DNA of 64,000 nt from Novosphingobium decolorationis (GTDB lineage Bacteria; Pseudomonadota; Alphaproteobacteria; Sphingomonadales; Sphingomonadaceae), in the NCBI RefSeq assembly GCF_018417475.1, contig NZ_CP054856.1, positions 806,001-870,000 on the forward strand, read 5' to 3'. Shown here piece after piece: positions 56,620 to 64,000 of the stretch; within the stretch, counting starts at the first letter, position 1; each line of letters starts with the position of its first letter. A program made the translations under genes and the position numbers. The notes beneath the pieces were generated by a model. The model was not told where the DNA came from and did not search any database. It worked only from the letters and a program-made list of their open reading frames with translations.

Positions 56620-58376
56620 CGGGCAATCCTCAAGATCAATTCAAAGGCCGCGCCGCCCTGCCCTTGCGCCGAGGGCAAGGCGCCGCGCGCCATCAGGCAG
56701 CGCAGCGAGCCACCGAATTCGGCGGCGATGTCCTGCGCGATGACAAGTCCGAGCCCCAGCCCCTCCTCGCGGCTCGTCGCGAACGGCGTAAAGAGCTTCT
56801 CGGCCACCTCGTCCGAAATCCCCGGCCCGTTGTCACGGACAACCACAGCAACCTGCCCGCGCGGACGATCCACCGCGACCTCGATGACGATCCTCGGATC
56901 GGCCCTCGGAGCCGAATGACCGCCAAGAGCATCGAGCGCGTTTTGCAGGAGGTTCACGAGAATCTGCTCGACCCGAACCTTGTCCCCCACCACCAGCAGG
57001 TCTGCGGACAGATCGGGGATCACCGCATCGACGCCGACAAGCCGGTCACGCAGGAGCAGTTCGACCCCCTCCAGCACTTCACCAAGAGCACACTGCGTGC
57101 CTCCGACAGTCTTCTTGCGGGCAAATCCGCGCAGCTGCGCGGTCACGACGCCGATACGCTCGGCCAATCGGTCAATCGCCCCCAGGTTCTCGGCCACCTG
57201 CTCGCTGTCCCCGCGCTCCAGAAAGACCTTCGCGTTCGCGGCGTAATTGCGGATCGCCGAAACCGGCTGCGCGGTCTCGTGCGCGACGCTGGCGCTGACC
57301 TGGCCGAGCGTGGCCAGCCGATTGGCGAGCCGGAGTTCCTCGCGCAGCTGGGCGGCCCGGCTCTCGACCTGGGTGCGCTGCTCCATCTCCTCGCGCAACT
57401 GGGCCGTGCGCGCGACAACCGCGCTTTCCAGTTCGAGCGTGCGGGCGCGCCGGCGCCGGCTGCGCAGCAGAAGCCAGAGTACGAACAGGCTCACCACCAG
57501 AGCCCCGCCCCCTGCGGTCACGCCCACCAAGCGGGCCTGCCCGGCGACCGCGCCCTTTGCAGGCAGCAGCAGGAACAGTTGCCAGCCCTCGTTTCCTCCG
57601 GGCGTATCGATGCGGACGAAAGGCCCCTCCCGCCCCGGCACCTCGAGCAGGCCATCGCGGCGCTGGTCCCAAGGCCGCGGATGGATCGCCTTCGCGCCGC
57701 TGTCGCGCTGGGTCTGTGCCCGCTCCTGCGCATTGAGTTCGCGCGTCGCCGCGAAACGCCAGGCCGGACGGCTGGTCACGAAGATGACCCCCATGGGATT
57801 GGTCACGAAGGTGATCCCTCCGGCCTGACGCCACTGATCCTCGATCCAATCGAACTCGAGCTTGACCACGACCGCACCGCCCCCGCGCGTGCGCTGGGCA
57901 AGGTAGAGCCCCGGCTTGCGACTGACCGTGCCCAGCGCGAACTGCCGCCCTGCCCCCGAATTCTGCGCCTCGCGAATATACCGGCGGAAGCTGTAGTTCG
58001 AGCCCACGAAGCTATAGGGCTTGTCCCAGTTGCTGGCCGCGATCGCGCGTCCGGCCCGGTTCACCACATAGATGGCCGAGGCACCGGTGGTCTGGGCAAG
58101 ATCCTTCAGCTTGCCATTGAGAACCGCCACGGCCGCGTCGCTCTCCCCCCGCTCGGCCGCGATCACGTCGCGGTCATCGGCAAGCGCGAGCGGCAGCAGC
58201 CGATAGCGCGCCACTTCGCTTTCGATCAGGGCCTGACGTATCCGGGCGTCCGCCTCCCCGGAAACCAGAAGGGCATCGAGAGCGCGCTCGCGGGCAAGAT
58301 AGCCAGCCCCCAGCCCCACCAGCAGCGCGAGCACAAGGCAGCCCAGAACGGGCAGGAGGGAGTTGGTCCGAATCAT
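56616..58376 (-). CDS. dctB: DctB-like C4-dicarboxylate sensor histidine kinase
   Basis: A 586-residue kinase. The ATG at 58376 is chosen because an N-terminal membrane helix follows at once (LPVLGCLVLALLVGLGAGYL); the frame extends upstream without ribosome sites. A periplasmic double-PAS-type sensor covers about residues 35-290 (YSFRRYIREA, PGLYLAQR and FVTSRPAWRF are DctB-like), then a second helix and coiled coil. The H-box is A-S-V-A-H-E-T-A-Q-P-V-S-A-I-R-N-Y, followed by N-, G1- and G2-boxes (VVRDNGPGIS, SREEGLGLGLVIAQ). It phosphorylates the adjacent DctD-like protein. Confidence 0.92.
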   Translation of the reverse strand: MIRTNSLLPVLGCLVLALLVGLGAGYLARERALDALLVSGEADARIRQALIESEVARYRLLPLALADDRDVIAAERGESDAAVAVLNGKLKDLAQTTGASAIYVVNRAGRAIAASNWDKPYSFVGSNYSFRRYIREAQNSGAGRQFALGTVSRKPGLYLAQRTRGGGAVVVKLEFDWIEDQWRQAGGITFVTNPMGVIFVTSRPAWRFAATRELNAQERAQTQRDSGAKAIHPRPWDQRRDGLLEVPGREGPFVRIDTPGGNEGWQLFLLLPAKGAVAGQARLVGVTAGGGALVVSLFVLWLLLRSRRRRARTLELESAVVARTAQLREEMEQRTQVESRAAQLREELRLANRLATLGQVSASVAHETAQPVSAIRNYAANAKVFLERGDSEQVAENLGAIDRLAERIGVVTAQLRGFARKKTVGGTQCALGEVLEGVELLLRDRLVGVDAVIPDLSADLLVVGDKVRVEQILVNLLQNALDALGGHSAPRADPRIVIEVAVDRPRGQVAVVVRDNGPGISDEVAEKLFTPFATSREEGLGLGLVIAQDIAAEFGGSLRCLMARGALPSAQGQGGAAFELILRIAR

Positions 58377-58608
58377 CCCTGCCTCAATACGCGGCGCGTG
58401 CGTCATGTGCAATTTCCGACACATTTGCAGGCATTGCATGCAATTTTCGCCACAGAAACATTCTGGAAACGTCCTCAAACCCCTGTAAATGCGTCCGTTT
58501 AACGCAAGCACGATTGCGCTGGCCCCGCATCCCCCCAGCGGGCAGTTCCTTGCACCAAGTTGCGAGGAGGCGAAGTCTCCCGCTTGCGAGAGGACGAAAA
58601 GGTACACC

Positions 58609-59952
58609 ATGCATAGCCCCTCCCCCACCACGCCACAGGCCGGGTCGCGCCGCCGCTGGTACACGCATCTCTATGTCCAGGTGATCGTGGCCATCGCCGC
58701 GGGCGTGGCTCTTGGCCACTTCGCTCCCCAGACCGGCGAAGCCTTCAAGCCGCTTGGCGATGCCTTCATCAAGCTGGTGAAGATGGTCATCGCCCCGGTC
58801 ATCTTCCTGACCATCGTGACCGGCATCGCCTCGATGCGCGACTTGCGCGCGGTGGGCCGGGTCGCGGCCAAGGCCTTCGCCTACTTCCTGACCTTTTCGA
58901 CGCTCGCGCTCATCATCGGCATGATCATTGCCAACGTGATGCGTCCGGGTGACGGGCTCAACATCGACCCGTCCTCGCTCGACGCAGCTGCCGTCGCCTC
59001 CTATTCCGAGAAGGCGCACGAAACCTCGCTCGTCGGCTTCCTTACCTCGATGATCCCGGACACGTTCCTGTCCTCGATGACCCAGGGCAACATCCTGCAG
59101 GTTCTTGTCATCGCCATCCTGTTCGGCGTTTCGCTGGCGGGCATGGGCGAGCGCGGCGACAAGCTGCTCGCGATCCTCGAAGACGTGTCGGGCGTGTTCT
59201 TCCGCCTTGTCTCGATCGTGATGAAGACCGCGCCCATCGGTGCGTTCGGCGCGATGGCCTTCACCATCGGCAAGTACGGCGTGGGCAGCCTTGCCAACCT
59301 CGCCGAACTGGTCGCGCTGTTCTATATCACGTCGCTGCTGTTCGTGATCGTCGTGCTGGGCACGGTGGCCCGCTTTGCCGGTTTCTCGATCTTCGCGCTC
59401 ATCCGCTACCTCAAGGAAGAGCTGCTGCTGGTCCTGGGCACCTCCTCCTCGGAAAGCGCGCTGCCCTCGCTGATCGCGAAGATGGAAGCGGCCGGCTGCC
59501 CCAAGACCATCGTCGGCCTTGTCGTTCCCACCGGCTACTCGTTCAATCTCGATGGCACCAACATCTACATGACGCTGGCGGCGCTGTTCATCGCTCAGGC
59601 TTGCGGCGTGGACCTGACCCTTGGCCAGCAGATCCTGCTGCTTGCGGTTGCCATGCTGTCCTCCAAGGGCGCGGCGGGCGTCACCGGCGCCGGGTTCATC
59701 ACGCTGGCCGCAACGCTTTCGATCGTGCCTTCCGTGCCGGTTGCCGGCATGGCGCTGATCCTGGGTATCGACCGCTTCATGTCCGAGTGCCGCAGTCTCA
59801 CCAACTTCGTAGGCAACGCGGTGGCCACCGTCGTCGTCTCGCGCTGGGAAAAGTCGCTTGATCCCGCAGCCTTCCGCGCCGCCATCGCCAAGAACGGCCG
59901 CGCCCCGGCCGATCCGGACGCCGCCGCGGCCGCCCTCACTGCGGCGGAATGA
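58609..59952 (+). CDS. dctA: C4-dicarboxylate transporter DctA
   Basis: A 447-residue proton- or sodium-coupled uptake system for succinate, fumarate and malate (DAACS family). It has eight or more membrane segments and the family motifs [14 protein letters not shown], the Ser-rich [11 protein letters not shown] hairpin, [11 protein letters not shown] and a late [16 protein letters not shown] at 58609 has AAAAGG upstream; the frame extends to 58489 but that part is not membrane-like. Divergent from dctBD. Confidence 0.96.
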   Translation: MHSPSPTTPQAGSRRRWYTHLYVQVIVAIAAGVALGHFAPQTGEAFKPLGDAFIKLVKMVIAPVIFLTIVTGIASMRDLRAVGRVAAKAFAYFLTFSTLALIIGMIIANVMRPGDGLNIDPSSLDAAAVASYSEKAHETSLVGFLTSMIPDTFLSSMTQGNILQVLVIAILFGVSLAGMGERGDKLLAILEDVSGVFFRLVSIVMKTAPIGAFGAMAFTIGKYGVGSLANLAELVALFYITSLLFVIVVLGTVARFAGFSIFALIRYLKEELLLVLGTSSSESALPSLIAKMEAAGCPKTIVGLVVPTGYSFNLDGTNIYMTLAALFIAQACGVDLTLGQQILLLAVAMLSSKGAAGVTGAGFITLAATLSIVPSVPVAGMALILGIDRFMSECRSLTNFVGNAVATVVVSRWEKSLDPAAFRAAIAKNGRAPADPDAAAAALTAAE

Positions 59953-60086
59953 GACCACGAACATGACCGCATTCCAAACCTGACATAGCTGGAGGGCCAC
60001 AAGGCGAACGGCAAAGCCGTCGCACGAAGCGCCCCTCCCTTCCCCTCAACAGCCCTTCGGGTCGCACCACACAAGAGCTGAAATCC

Positions 60087-61553
60087 ATGACCATCGACAA
60101 CCGGCCGCTTATGGCCGTTGCCCTCGGCTGCGCGCTGTGCGCGAGCCCGGCCCTTGCCCAGAGCACCACCGAGCACACGGCCTACCCGCCTGCGGCCAAT
60201 GGCGAGGGTCGCGTCACCAACGCCTACGCCACCGCGCGCTGGTCGGAGAACTGGAGCGCGCCGGGCGAAGCTCGCAAAATCGACGATCCGCTCGACCGCC
60301 TCAAGCACATCCGCCTCGACAGCGACGACGACATCTACCTGACGTTGGCCGGTGAAATGCGCCTGCGCACCAACTTCACCAGCAACCCGGGCCTTGTGAA
60401 GGGCGAGCACCAGCGCCACGACATCCTGCGCGTGACCGGCGGCGCCGACCTCCACCTGGGCGAACACGTGCGCCTCTACGGCGAGCTCTCGCACGCCGAC
60501 AGCAGCGGCCACAACATCGGCACGCCCTCGGTCTACCAGGAGAACGATCTCGTCGTGGAGCAGAGCTTCGTCGAAGTTACCGGCACGCTCGGCGGCCTTG
60601 ATCTCGGCGCACGTTACGGACGTCAGATGTTCTACGATGGCTCGAAGATGCTTGTCAGCCAGCGCGACAACAACGCCATCCACTACACCCAGAACGGCCT
60701 GCGCCTGTGGGCACGTGGCCGGGACGTTCGGGTCGACCTGTTCGACTTCAAGCCCACCGCCTATGGCCGCCAGGGCACCGGCGATGACCGGATCAACGAC
60801 GAGATCCGCTTCAGCGGCGTGACCGTGGGCACCCAGCTTCCGCGCGATCTGCTTGGCGGATCGAAGCTCTCGTTCGATCCCTTCGTATGGCGCCTGCGCC
60901 GCCGCGAGGCCGCGTGGGTCGGAACCGTCGGACGCGAAGAGCGTGTCTATGTCGGCGCCCATGCCTGGGGTGATGTCGGCCCGGTCAACATCGACTGGAC
61001 CGTCAACCACCAGTCCGGCAGCTTCGAGGATCGCGCGATTGACGCCTGGCAGGTCTTTACGAGCCAGACGGTAGCCCTGGGCGCGCAAAAGGGCGCGCCG
61101 CGCATCGGCTTCAACTTCGATTACGCCAGCGGCGGCGGCGGCAACGAGGATGGCCCCGGTGCAGGCAAGATGCGCAACGCGATCTCGCCGCACGGCGCCA
61201 ATACGCCCTTCAGTCACCACCTGTTCCTGACCGCCAGCAACCTGGTCGAGCTCGCCCCGACCCTGTCGCTGAGCCCAGTCAAATCGGTCAAGATCCTCGC
61301 CGATTACAGCTTCGCCTGGCGCGCAACGACCAACGATGCGATCTACCGCGCCAACACGCGTCCGCTCGCAGGCACGCAGCTCTCGACGTCCCACAAGACC
61401 GCCGAGATGCCGCGCCTGCAGGTGCAGTGGAACATCTCGCCGCGCGTGGGCATCACGGCGCGCTACGAACACGTCTTTGCAGGACCCGCCCTGCGCGAAG
61501 CCGGCTACGGCGATTCCGACTTCTTCGGAACCTGGATCAGCCTGCGCTTCTGA
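60087..61553 (+). CDS. outer membrane beta-barrel channel (alginate-export/porin type)
   Basis: A 488-residue secreted barrel. A signal peptide covers residues 1-25 (A-L-A before Q-S-T). The body alternates charged and aromatic residues in strands (EMRLRTNFTSNPG, GLDLGARYGRQMFYDGSKML), and the last residue is Phe, the Bam recognition end. R-L-R-T-N and G-R-Q are typical of the alginate-export (AlgE-like) Pfam group, used for many small molecules. It lies 135 bp after dctA on the same strand, so it may admit dicarboxylates across the outer membrane. Confidence 0.85.
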   Translation: MTIDNRPLMAVALGCALCASPALAQSTTEHTAYPPAANGEGRVTNAYATARWSENWSAPGEARKIDDPLDRLKHIRLDSDDDIYLTLAGEMRLRTNFTSNPGLVKGEHQRHDILRVTGGADLHLGEHVRLYGELSHADSSGHNIGTPSVYQENDLVVEQSFVEVTGTLGGLDLGARYGRQMFYDGSKMLVSQRDNNAIHYTQNGLRLWARGRDVRVDLFDFKPTAYGRQGTGDDRINDEIRFSGVTVGTQLPRDLLGGSKLSFDPFVWRLRRREAAWVGTVGREERVYVGAHAWGDVGPVNIDWTVNHQSGSFEDRAIDAWQVFTSQTVALGAQKGAPRIGFNFDYASGGGGNEDGPGAGKMRNAISPHGANTPFSHHLFLTASNLVELAPTLSLSPVKSVKILADYSFAWRATTNDAIYRANTRPLAGTQLSTSHKTAEMPRLQVQWNISPRVGITARYEHVFAGPALREAGYGDSDFFGTWISLRF

Positions 61554-61574
61554 TCCCCAGTTCGCGGACTCGCT

Positions 61575-61613
61575 CCGTATGCGCGTCAACTATTCTGGCA
61601 GACGCGCATACGG
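61575..61613 (+). terminator. 13-bp hairpin after the channel gene
   Basis: CCGTATGCGCGTC at 61575-61587 and GACGCGCATACGG at 61601-61613 are perfect complements with a 13-base loop, followed shortly by TTTTCCTC. Likely the terminator of the dctA-channel transcript. Confidence 0.65.
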
Positions 61614-61712
61614 GACGTTTTCCTCGCCCCGTATTCATCAGAGCCCTTTGCAGGACACGTCCTCTTGGATTCTGGACGGAATGATGTCGGGAATGTTTAC
61701 AACATAGAACGA

Positions 61713-61730
61713 GCGTTAACTAATTAACGC
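61713..61730. promoter_or_regulatory. inverted repeat upstream of the PEP-CTERM gene
   Basis: GCGTTAA-CTAA-TTAACGC, a perfect 7-bp inverted repeat located 14 bp upstream of the sigma-54 promoter. It could bind a repressor or activator. Confidence 0.5.
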
Positions 61731-61744
61731 AACAAATCCGTAGA

Positions 61745-61759
61745 TGGCACGATCTTTGC
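61745..61759 (+). promoter_or_regulatory. sigma-54 (RpoN) promoter, consensus -24/-12
   Basis: TGGCACG-ATCT-TTGC matches the TGGCACG-N4-TTGC consensus exactly, with the GG and GC doublets 10 bases apart. It lies 50 bp before the ATG at 61809. PEP-CTERM genes in several lineages are known to be driven by RpoN with the PrsK/PrsR pair. Confidence 0.85.
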
Positions 61760-61808
61760 CTCTTCTCTTTCGGTTCTTCTGCGGAAGAACGGGAGAAAGG
61801 GGAAAGTC

Positions 61809-62522
61809 ATGAAGAAGAGCATATGCGGCCTTGCCGCGCTCGTAACGGGATTGGCGGTGCAACCTGCCCTTGCCGACGAGATAACCCTCTCGGATGCCGA
61901 TGTCGGCTCGGAATACACGCTCATGTACGACGGGTTTTCCGATGGCTCGACAATCGATGGCCTAACCGCTAGGATCCGACTGACGCTGACGGGCATTTCG
62001 GGCAACGACTACATGTTCGCCTATAATGTTTCGAACACCACCTCGGCGCCAGTCACCGGATCGCGCATCTCCGGTTTTGCCTTCAACACCGACCCCACGA
62101 TCTCCGCAGCCTCGAGCACGGGCGCCTTCAGCTACACAACGCTGAATTCGACCTACCCGAACGGCATCGGCACGGTCGACGTCTGCTTCAAGGATGCCTC
62201 GACGGGCAGCTGCGCGGGCGGCGGCGGCGGCGGCATCGAACTCGGCGGCAGCGGTGACGGAACGCTGACCCTCTCGTTCGCGAGCCCCACCGATACACTC
62301 TCGCTCAGCGACTTCTACGTTCGCTACCAGTCGATCACCGGCGTATCGGGCGTCACCTCGGCGAGCGGCGCGGGCACCGTCTCCTCGACGAGCGGCGGCT
62401 CGGACGTTCCCGAACCGGGCATGCTGGCGCTCTTTGGCGTTGCCCTCATCGGCCTCGCCATCAACCGCCGACGTGCGGTCGTCGCCCGCGGCAGCCTGCG
62501 TCCGGCCTACGCCATGGCCTGA
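61809..62522 (+). CDS. PEP-CTERM exosortase-target protein
   Basis: A 237-residue exported protein. Signal peptide 1-22 (cleavage after A-L-A). The beta-rich body has two Cys (V-C-F and S-C-A) around a Gly run. The C-terminal sorting signal is V-P-E-P-G-M-L-A-L-F-G-V-A-L-I-G-L-A-I-N-R-R-R: PEP motif, membrane helix, basic cluster. The tail after the basic cluster is 14 residues longer than usual. Exosortase would cut at the PEP motif and release or anchor it at the surface. GGGAG precedes the ATG; a GTTCTTC/GAAGAAC hairpin lies just before it. Confidence 0.88.
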   Translation: MKKSICGLAALVTGLAVQPALADEITLSDADVGSEYTLMYDGFSDGSTIDGLTARIRLTLTGISGNDYMFAYNVSNTTSAPVTGSRISGFAFNTDPTISAASSTGAFSYTTLNSTYPNGIGTVDVCFKDASTGSCAGGGGGGIELGGSGDGTLTLSFASPTDTLSLSDFYVRYQSITGVSGVTSASGAGTVSSTSGGSDVPEPGMLALFGVALIGLAINRRRAVVARGSLRPAYAMA

Positions 62523-62546
62523 AGGTCAGATCCGGACCAGACAAGG

Positions 62547-62577
62547 AGGGCTCGTCGCAAGACGGGCCCTCTTTTCG
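62547..62577 (+). terminator. intrinsic terminator between PEP-CTERM and TPR genes
   Basis: An 11-bp stem (62547-62557 with 62562-62572, one G-T pair) closed by a GCAA loop and followed by TTTT. It lies between convergent genes. Confidence 0.85.
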
Positions 62578-62598
62578 TATCCGGCACATGTCGCGTAA

Positions 62599-64000
62599 TC
62601 AGGTTCCCTTGCGGGCGGCCGCCAGATGTCCCGCAATCGTGGTGTTGCCGGGGGCCTTCTTCGCGGCCGCTTCGAGCAAGCGCAAACCGCGCGCGTGATC
62701 GGTGTCGGTCTCCACCAGAAGCCACCCCGCCGTATCCATCACCGAGGCATTTTCCGGTGCAGACTCCAGTGCACGCAGCGCAAAGGCGAGCCCCTCCTGC
62801 TCACGCCCAAGACGGCTTTCCGCCAGCGCCAGATTGTTGAGAACAAGCGGATTGGTACCATCGGTGACGGCGAGCAGGCCCTTGTAGAGCGCGCTCGCGT
62901 TGGCCCAGTTGCCCGCCTTCATCGCGGTGTCGGCCTCGGCCAGCTGGGCTGCAAGAGCCTGCGGCGAGGGTGCGCGCGCCCTCTGCGCGGCCTGCGCCGC
63001 ATCGCTCCGCCCGGCCCCTTTCGCCGCCGCAGCATACAGGCGCCGGTCGCTGCCCGATGCCGTCGATTTGGCCACCAGCGGCTCCAAGGTTGCCAGCGCG
63101 GCGGTAAAGTCCTTCTGCGCGATCTGGATGCGGGCAAGTTCGCGCCGCGCCGCGACGTTGGATGGCGCCCGGGTCAGCACGGGCTGCAAGGCTGCGCGCG
63201 CCTGCTCGTCCTGTCCGAGCTCCACCAGTGCGCGGGCATAGAGAATTGCCGCCTCGTCGCGCGAGCGCACGAGTTCGGAACTGGACTGCAAGATCCCGCG
63301 CACCTTCGCCCAATCGCCTTGTGCTCCAGCCAGCCGGGCGCGCAGATAGACAAGCTCCGGGCTCGCGCCTGTACCTTCCGGGACCGCTGCCAGCACGGTT
63401 TCCATCTCCTTGGTCCGGCCAAGATCGCCCAGGATCGCAGCCTTTCCGGTCAGCGCGGCCAGGTTTCCGGGATAGGCTTCGAGCGCGGCGGAATAGGCCT
63501 CGAGCGCGCGCAGCAGATCCCCCTGTGCCGTGGCCACCTGGCCATCGGCAAGCAACGCCTCGCGGGCGGAAGGATCGACCTTGAGCGCCCGGTCGACAAG
63601 GCCACGCGCTTTACGAACGTGCCCTTCCTTCAATTCGAGCCGCGCAAAATCGGCAAGGAGGCGCGCATTCTCAGGCCCCTCCTCCAGCCCCAGGGCAAAG
63701 GCACTGCGCGCCCTTGCGGGATCGCCCTTGAGCAGATGGGCCATGCCCCGCACCCACTGCGCCCCACTGCCGCGGGCCCCGTCCACCAGGGCCAGCGCCT
63801 CATCGGGCCGTGCGCGCAGGAGAGCCGCCTCGCCAAGCAGCACGGCGTGATCGGCGCTGCGCTGGCCGGGCGCGATCCGTTCGAGCGCCTGACGCGCGCC
63901 CTCCCCATCCCCCATGGCCAGAAGCGTGCGGGCGAGAAGCTTGCGGGCCGCCTCGTTCTGCGGCTCCTCCTGGAGCAGACTGACCAGATCGAGCCGGGCG
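62599..64000 (-). CDS. TPR-repeat protein, probably PrsT-like (N-terminus cut by window edge)
   Basis: At least 466 residues that run in frame to the right edge. The sequence is a chain of 34-residue tetratricopeptide repeats (for example GDLLRALEAYSAALEAYPGN and NWANASALYKGLLAVTDGTN) ending with a ...GNTTIAGHLAAARKGT tail. The adjacent PEP-CTERM protein suggests the PEP-CTERM TPR lipoprotein PrsT, but the lipobox lies outside the window. TPR proteins act as scaffolds for polysaccharide or sorting machinery. Confidence 0.75.
   Translation of the reverse strand, partial: ARLDLVSLLQEEPQNEAARKLLARTLLAMGDGEGARQALERIAPGQRSADHAVLLGEAALLRARPDEALALVDGARGSGAQWVRGMAHLLKGDPARARSAFALGLEEGPENARLLADFARLELKEGHVRKARGLVDRALKVDPSAREALLADGQVATAQGDLLRALEAYSAALEAYPGNLAALTGKAAILGDLGRTKEMETVLAAVPEGTGASPELVYLRARLAGAQGDWAKVRGILQSSSELVRSRDEAAILYARALVELGQDEQARAALQPVLTRAPSNVAARRELARIQIAQKDFTAALATLEPLVAKSTASGSDRRLYAAAAKGAGRSDAAQAAQRARAPSPQALAAQLAEADTAMKAGNWANASALYKGLLAVTDGTNPLVLNNLALAESRLGREQEGLAFALRALESAPENASVMDTAGWLLVETDTDHARGLRLLEAAAKKAPGNTTIAGHLAAARKGT

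Noticed and set aside
58540..58554. Possible sigma-54 site GGGCAGTTCCTTGCA upstream of dctA
   Set aside because: GG and GC are 10 bases apart, but the TGGCAC part does not match and the neighbouring DctD-like regulator lacks the GAFTGA loop; too weak to annotate.
1..64000. CRISPR arrays, insertion sequences and rRNA genes
   Set aside because: No regularly spaced direct repeats, transposase genes or rRNA sequence were found on reading the window.

Overview
The window looks like chromosomal DNA of a high-GC alphaproteobacterium, most likely a sphingomonad (Novosphingobium/Sphingobium type). This rests on the zapA - 6S RNA - 5-formyltetrahydrofolate cyclo-ligase order, a DUF2842 protein, a short PEP-CTERM protein and general protein style. 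No 16S gene is present, so the genus is an inference. A complete temperate podovirus-type prophage of about 40.2 kb (4189-44375) splits the host sequence.

Left host segment (1-4230): a MOSC-domain gene (cut by the edge), gap and tkt on the minus strand, then a small coiled-coil gene, zapA and the 6S RNA gene ssrS on the plus strand. The prophage sits in the 3' end of ssrS. A 42-bp direct repeat (4189-4230 and 44334-44375) marks attL and attR, and the left copy restores the 6S 3' end. The other half of the old locus, the cyclo-ligase gene, is at 45328.

Prophage. Lysis genes (nested spanin pair, holin, amidase endolysin), a T7-like tail and internal-virion set, capsid, scaffold, portal and terminase genes run leftward from 28.9 kb to 4.3 kb. 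A roughly 1.4-kb non-coding region (28.9-30.3 kb) holds helically phased GGAACC arrays around an alternating purine-pyrimidine tract. Next come an ArdC-like antirestriction gene and a leftward replication operon (Cro-like protein, primase, P-loop helicase). A CI-like repressor lies at 36.0 kb, with three related operators at the two early promoter regions. A rightward early operon of tightly overlapping small genes (36.8-40.6 kb) includes a GapR-like protein. A second immunity module follows: a c4-type antisense RNA upstream of a Bro-N antirepressor. The end holds a tyrosine integrase, a small AT-richer gene and attR.

Right host segment (44376-64000): a small Gly/Lys/His-rich secreted protein, the cyclo-ligase, DUF2842, an Hsp70-like protein, two identical tRNA-Asp genes, a branched-chain 2-oxoacid dehydrogenase operon (E1 alpha, E1 beta, E2), thyA, a chemoreceptor, tRNA-Pro, a C4-dicarboxylate two-component system with the dctA transporter and an outer-membrane channel, a PEP-CTERM protein behind a consensus sigma-54 promoter, and a TPR protein (probably PrsT-like) cut by the right edge.

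The most interesting points are the c4-type antisense circuit, integration into the 6S RNA gene, the phased GGAACC arrays, a virion protein joining a transglycosylase to a predicted BECR-fold domain, an NtrC-family regulator without the GAFTGA loop, and the sigma-54 promoter of the PEP-CTERM gene. All functional calls come from reading motifs and gene order; no database search was possible.
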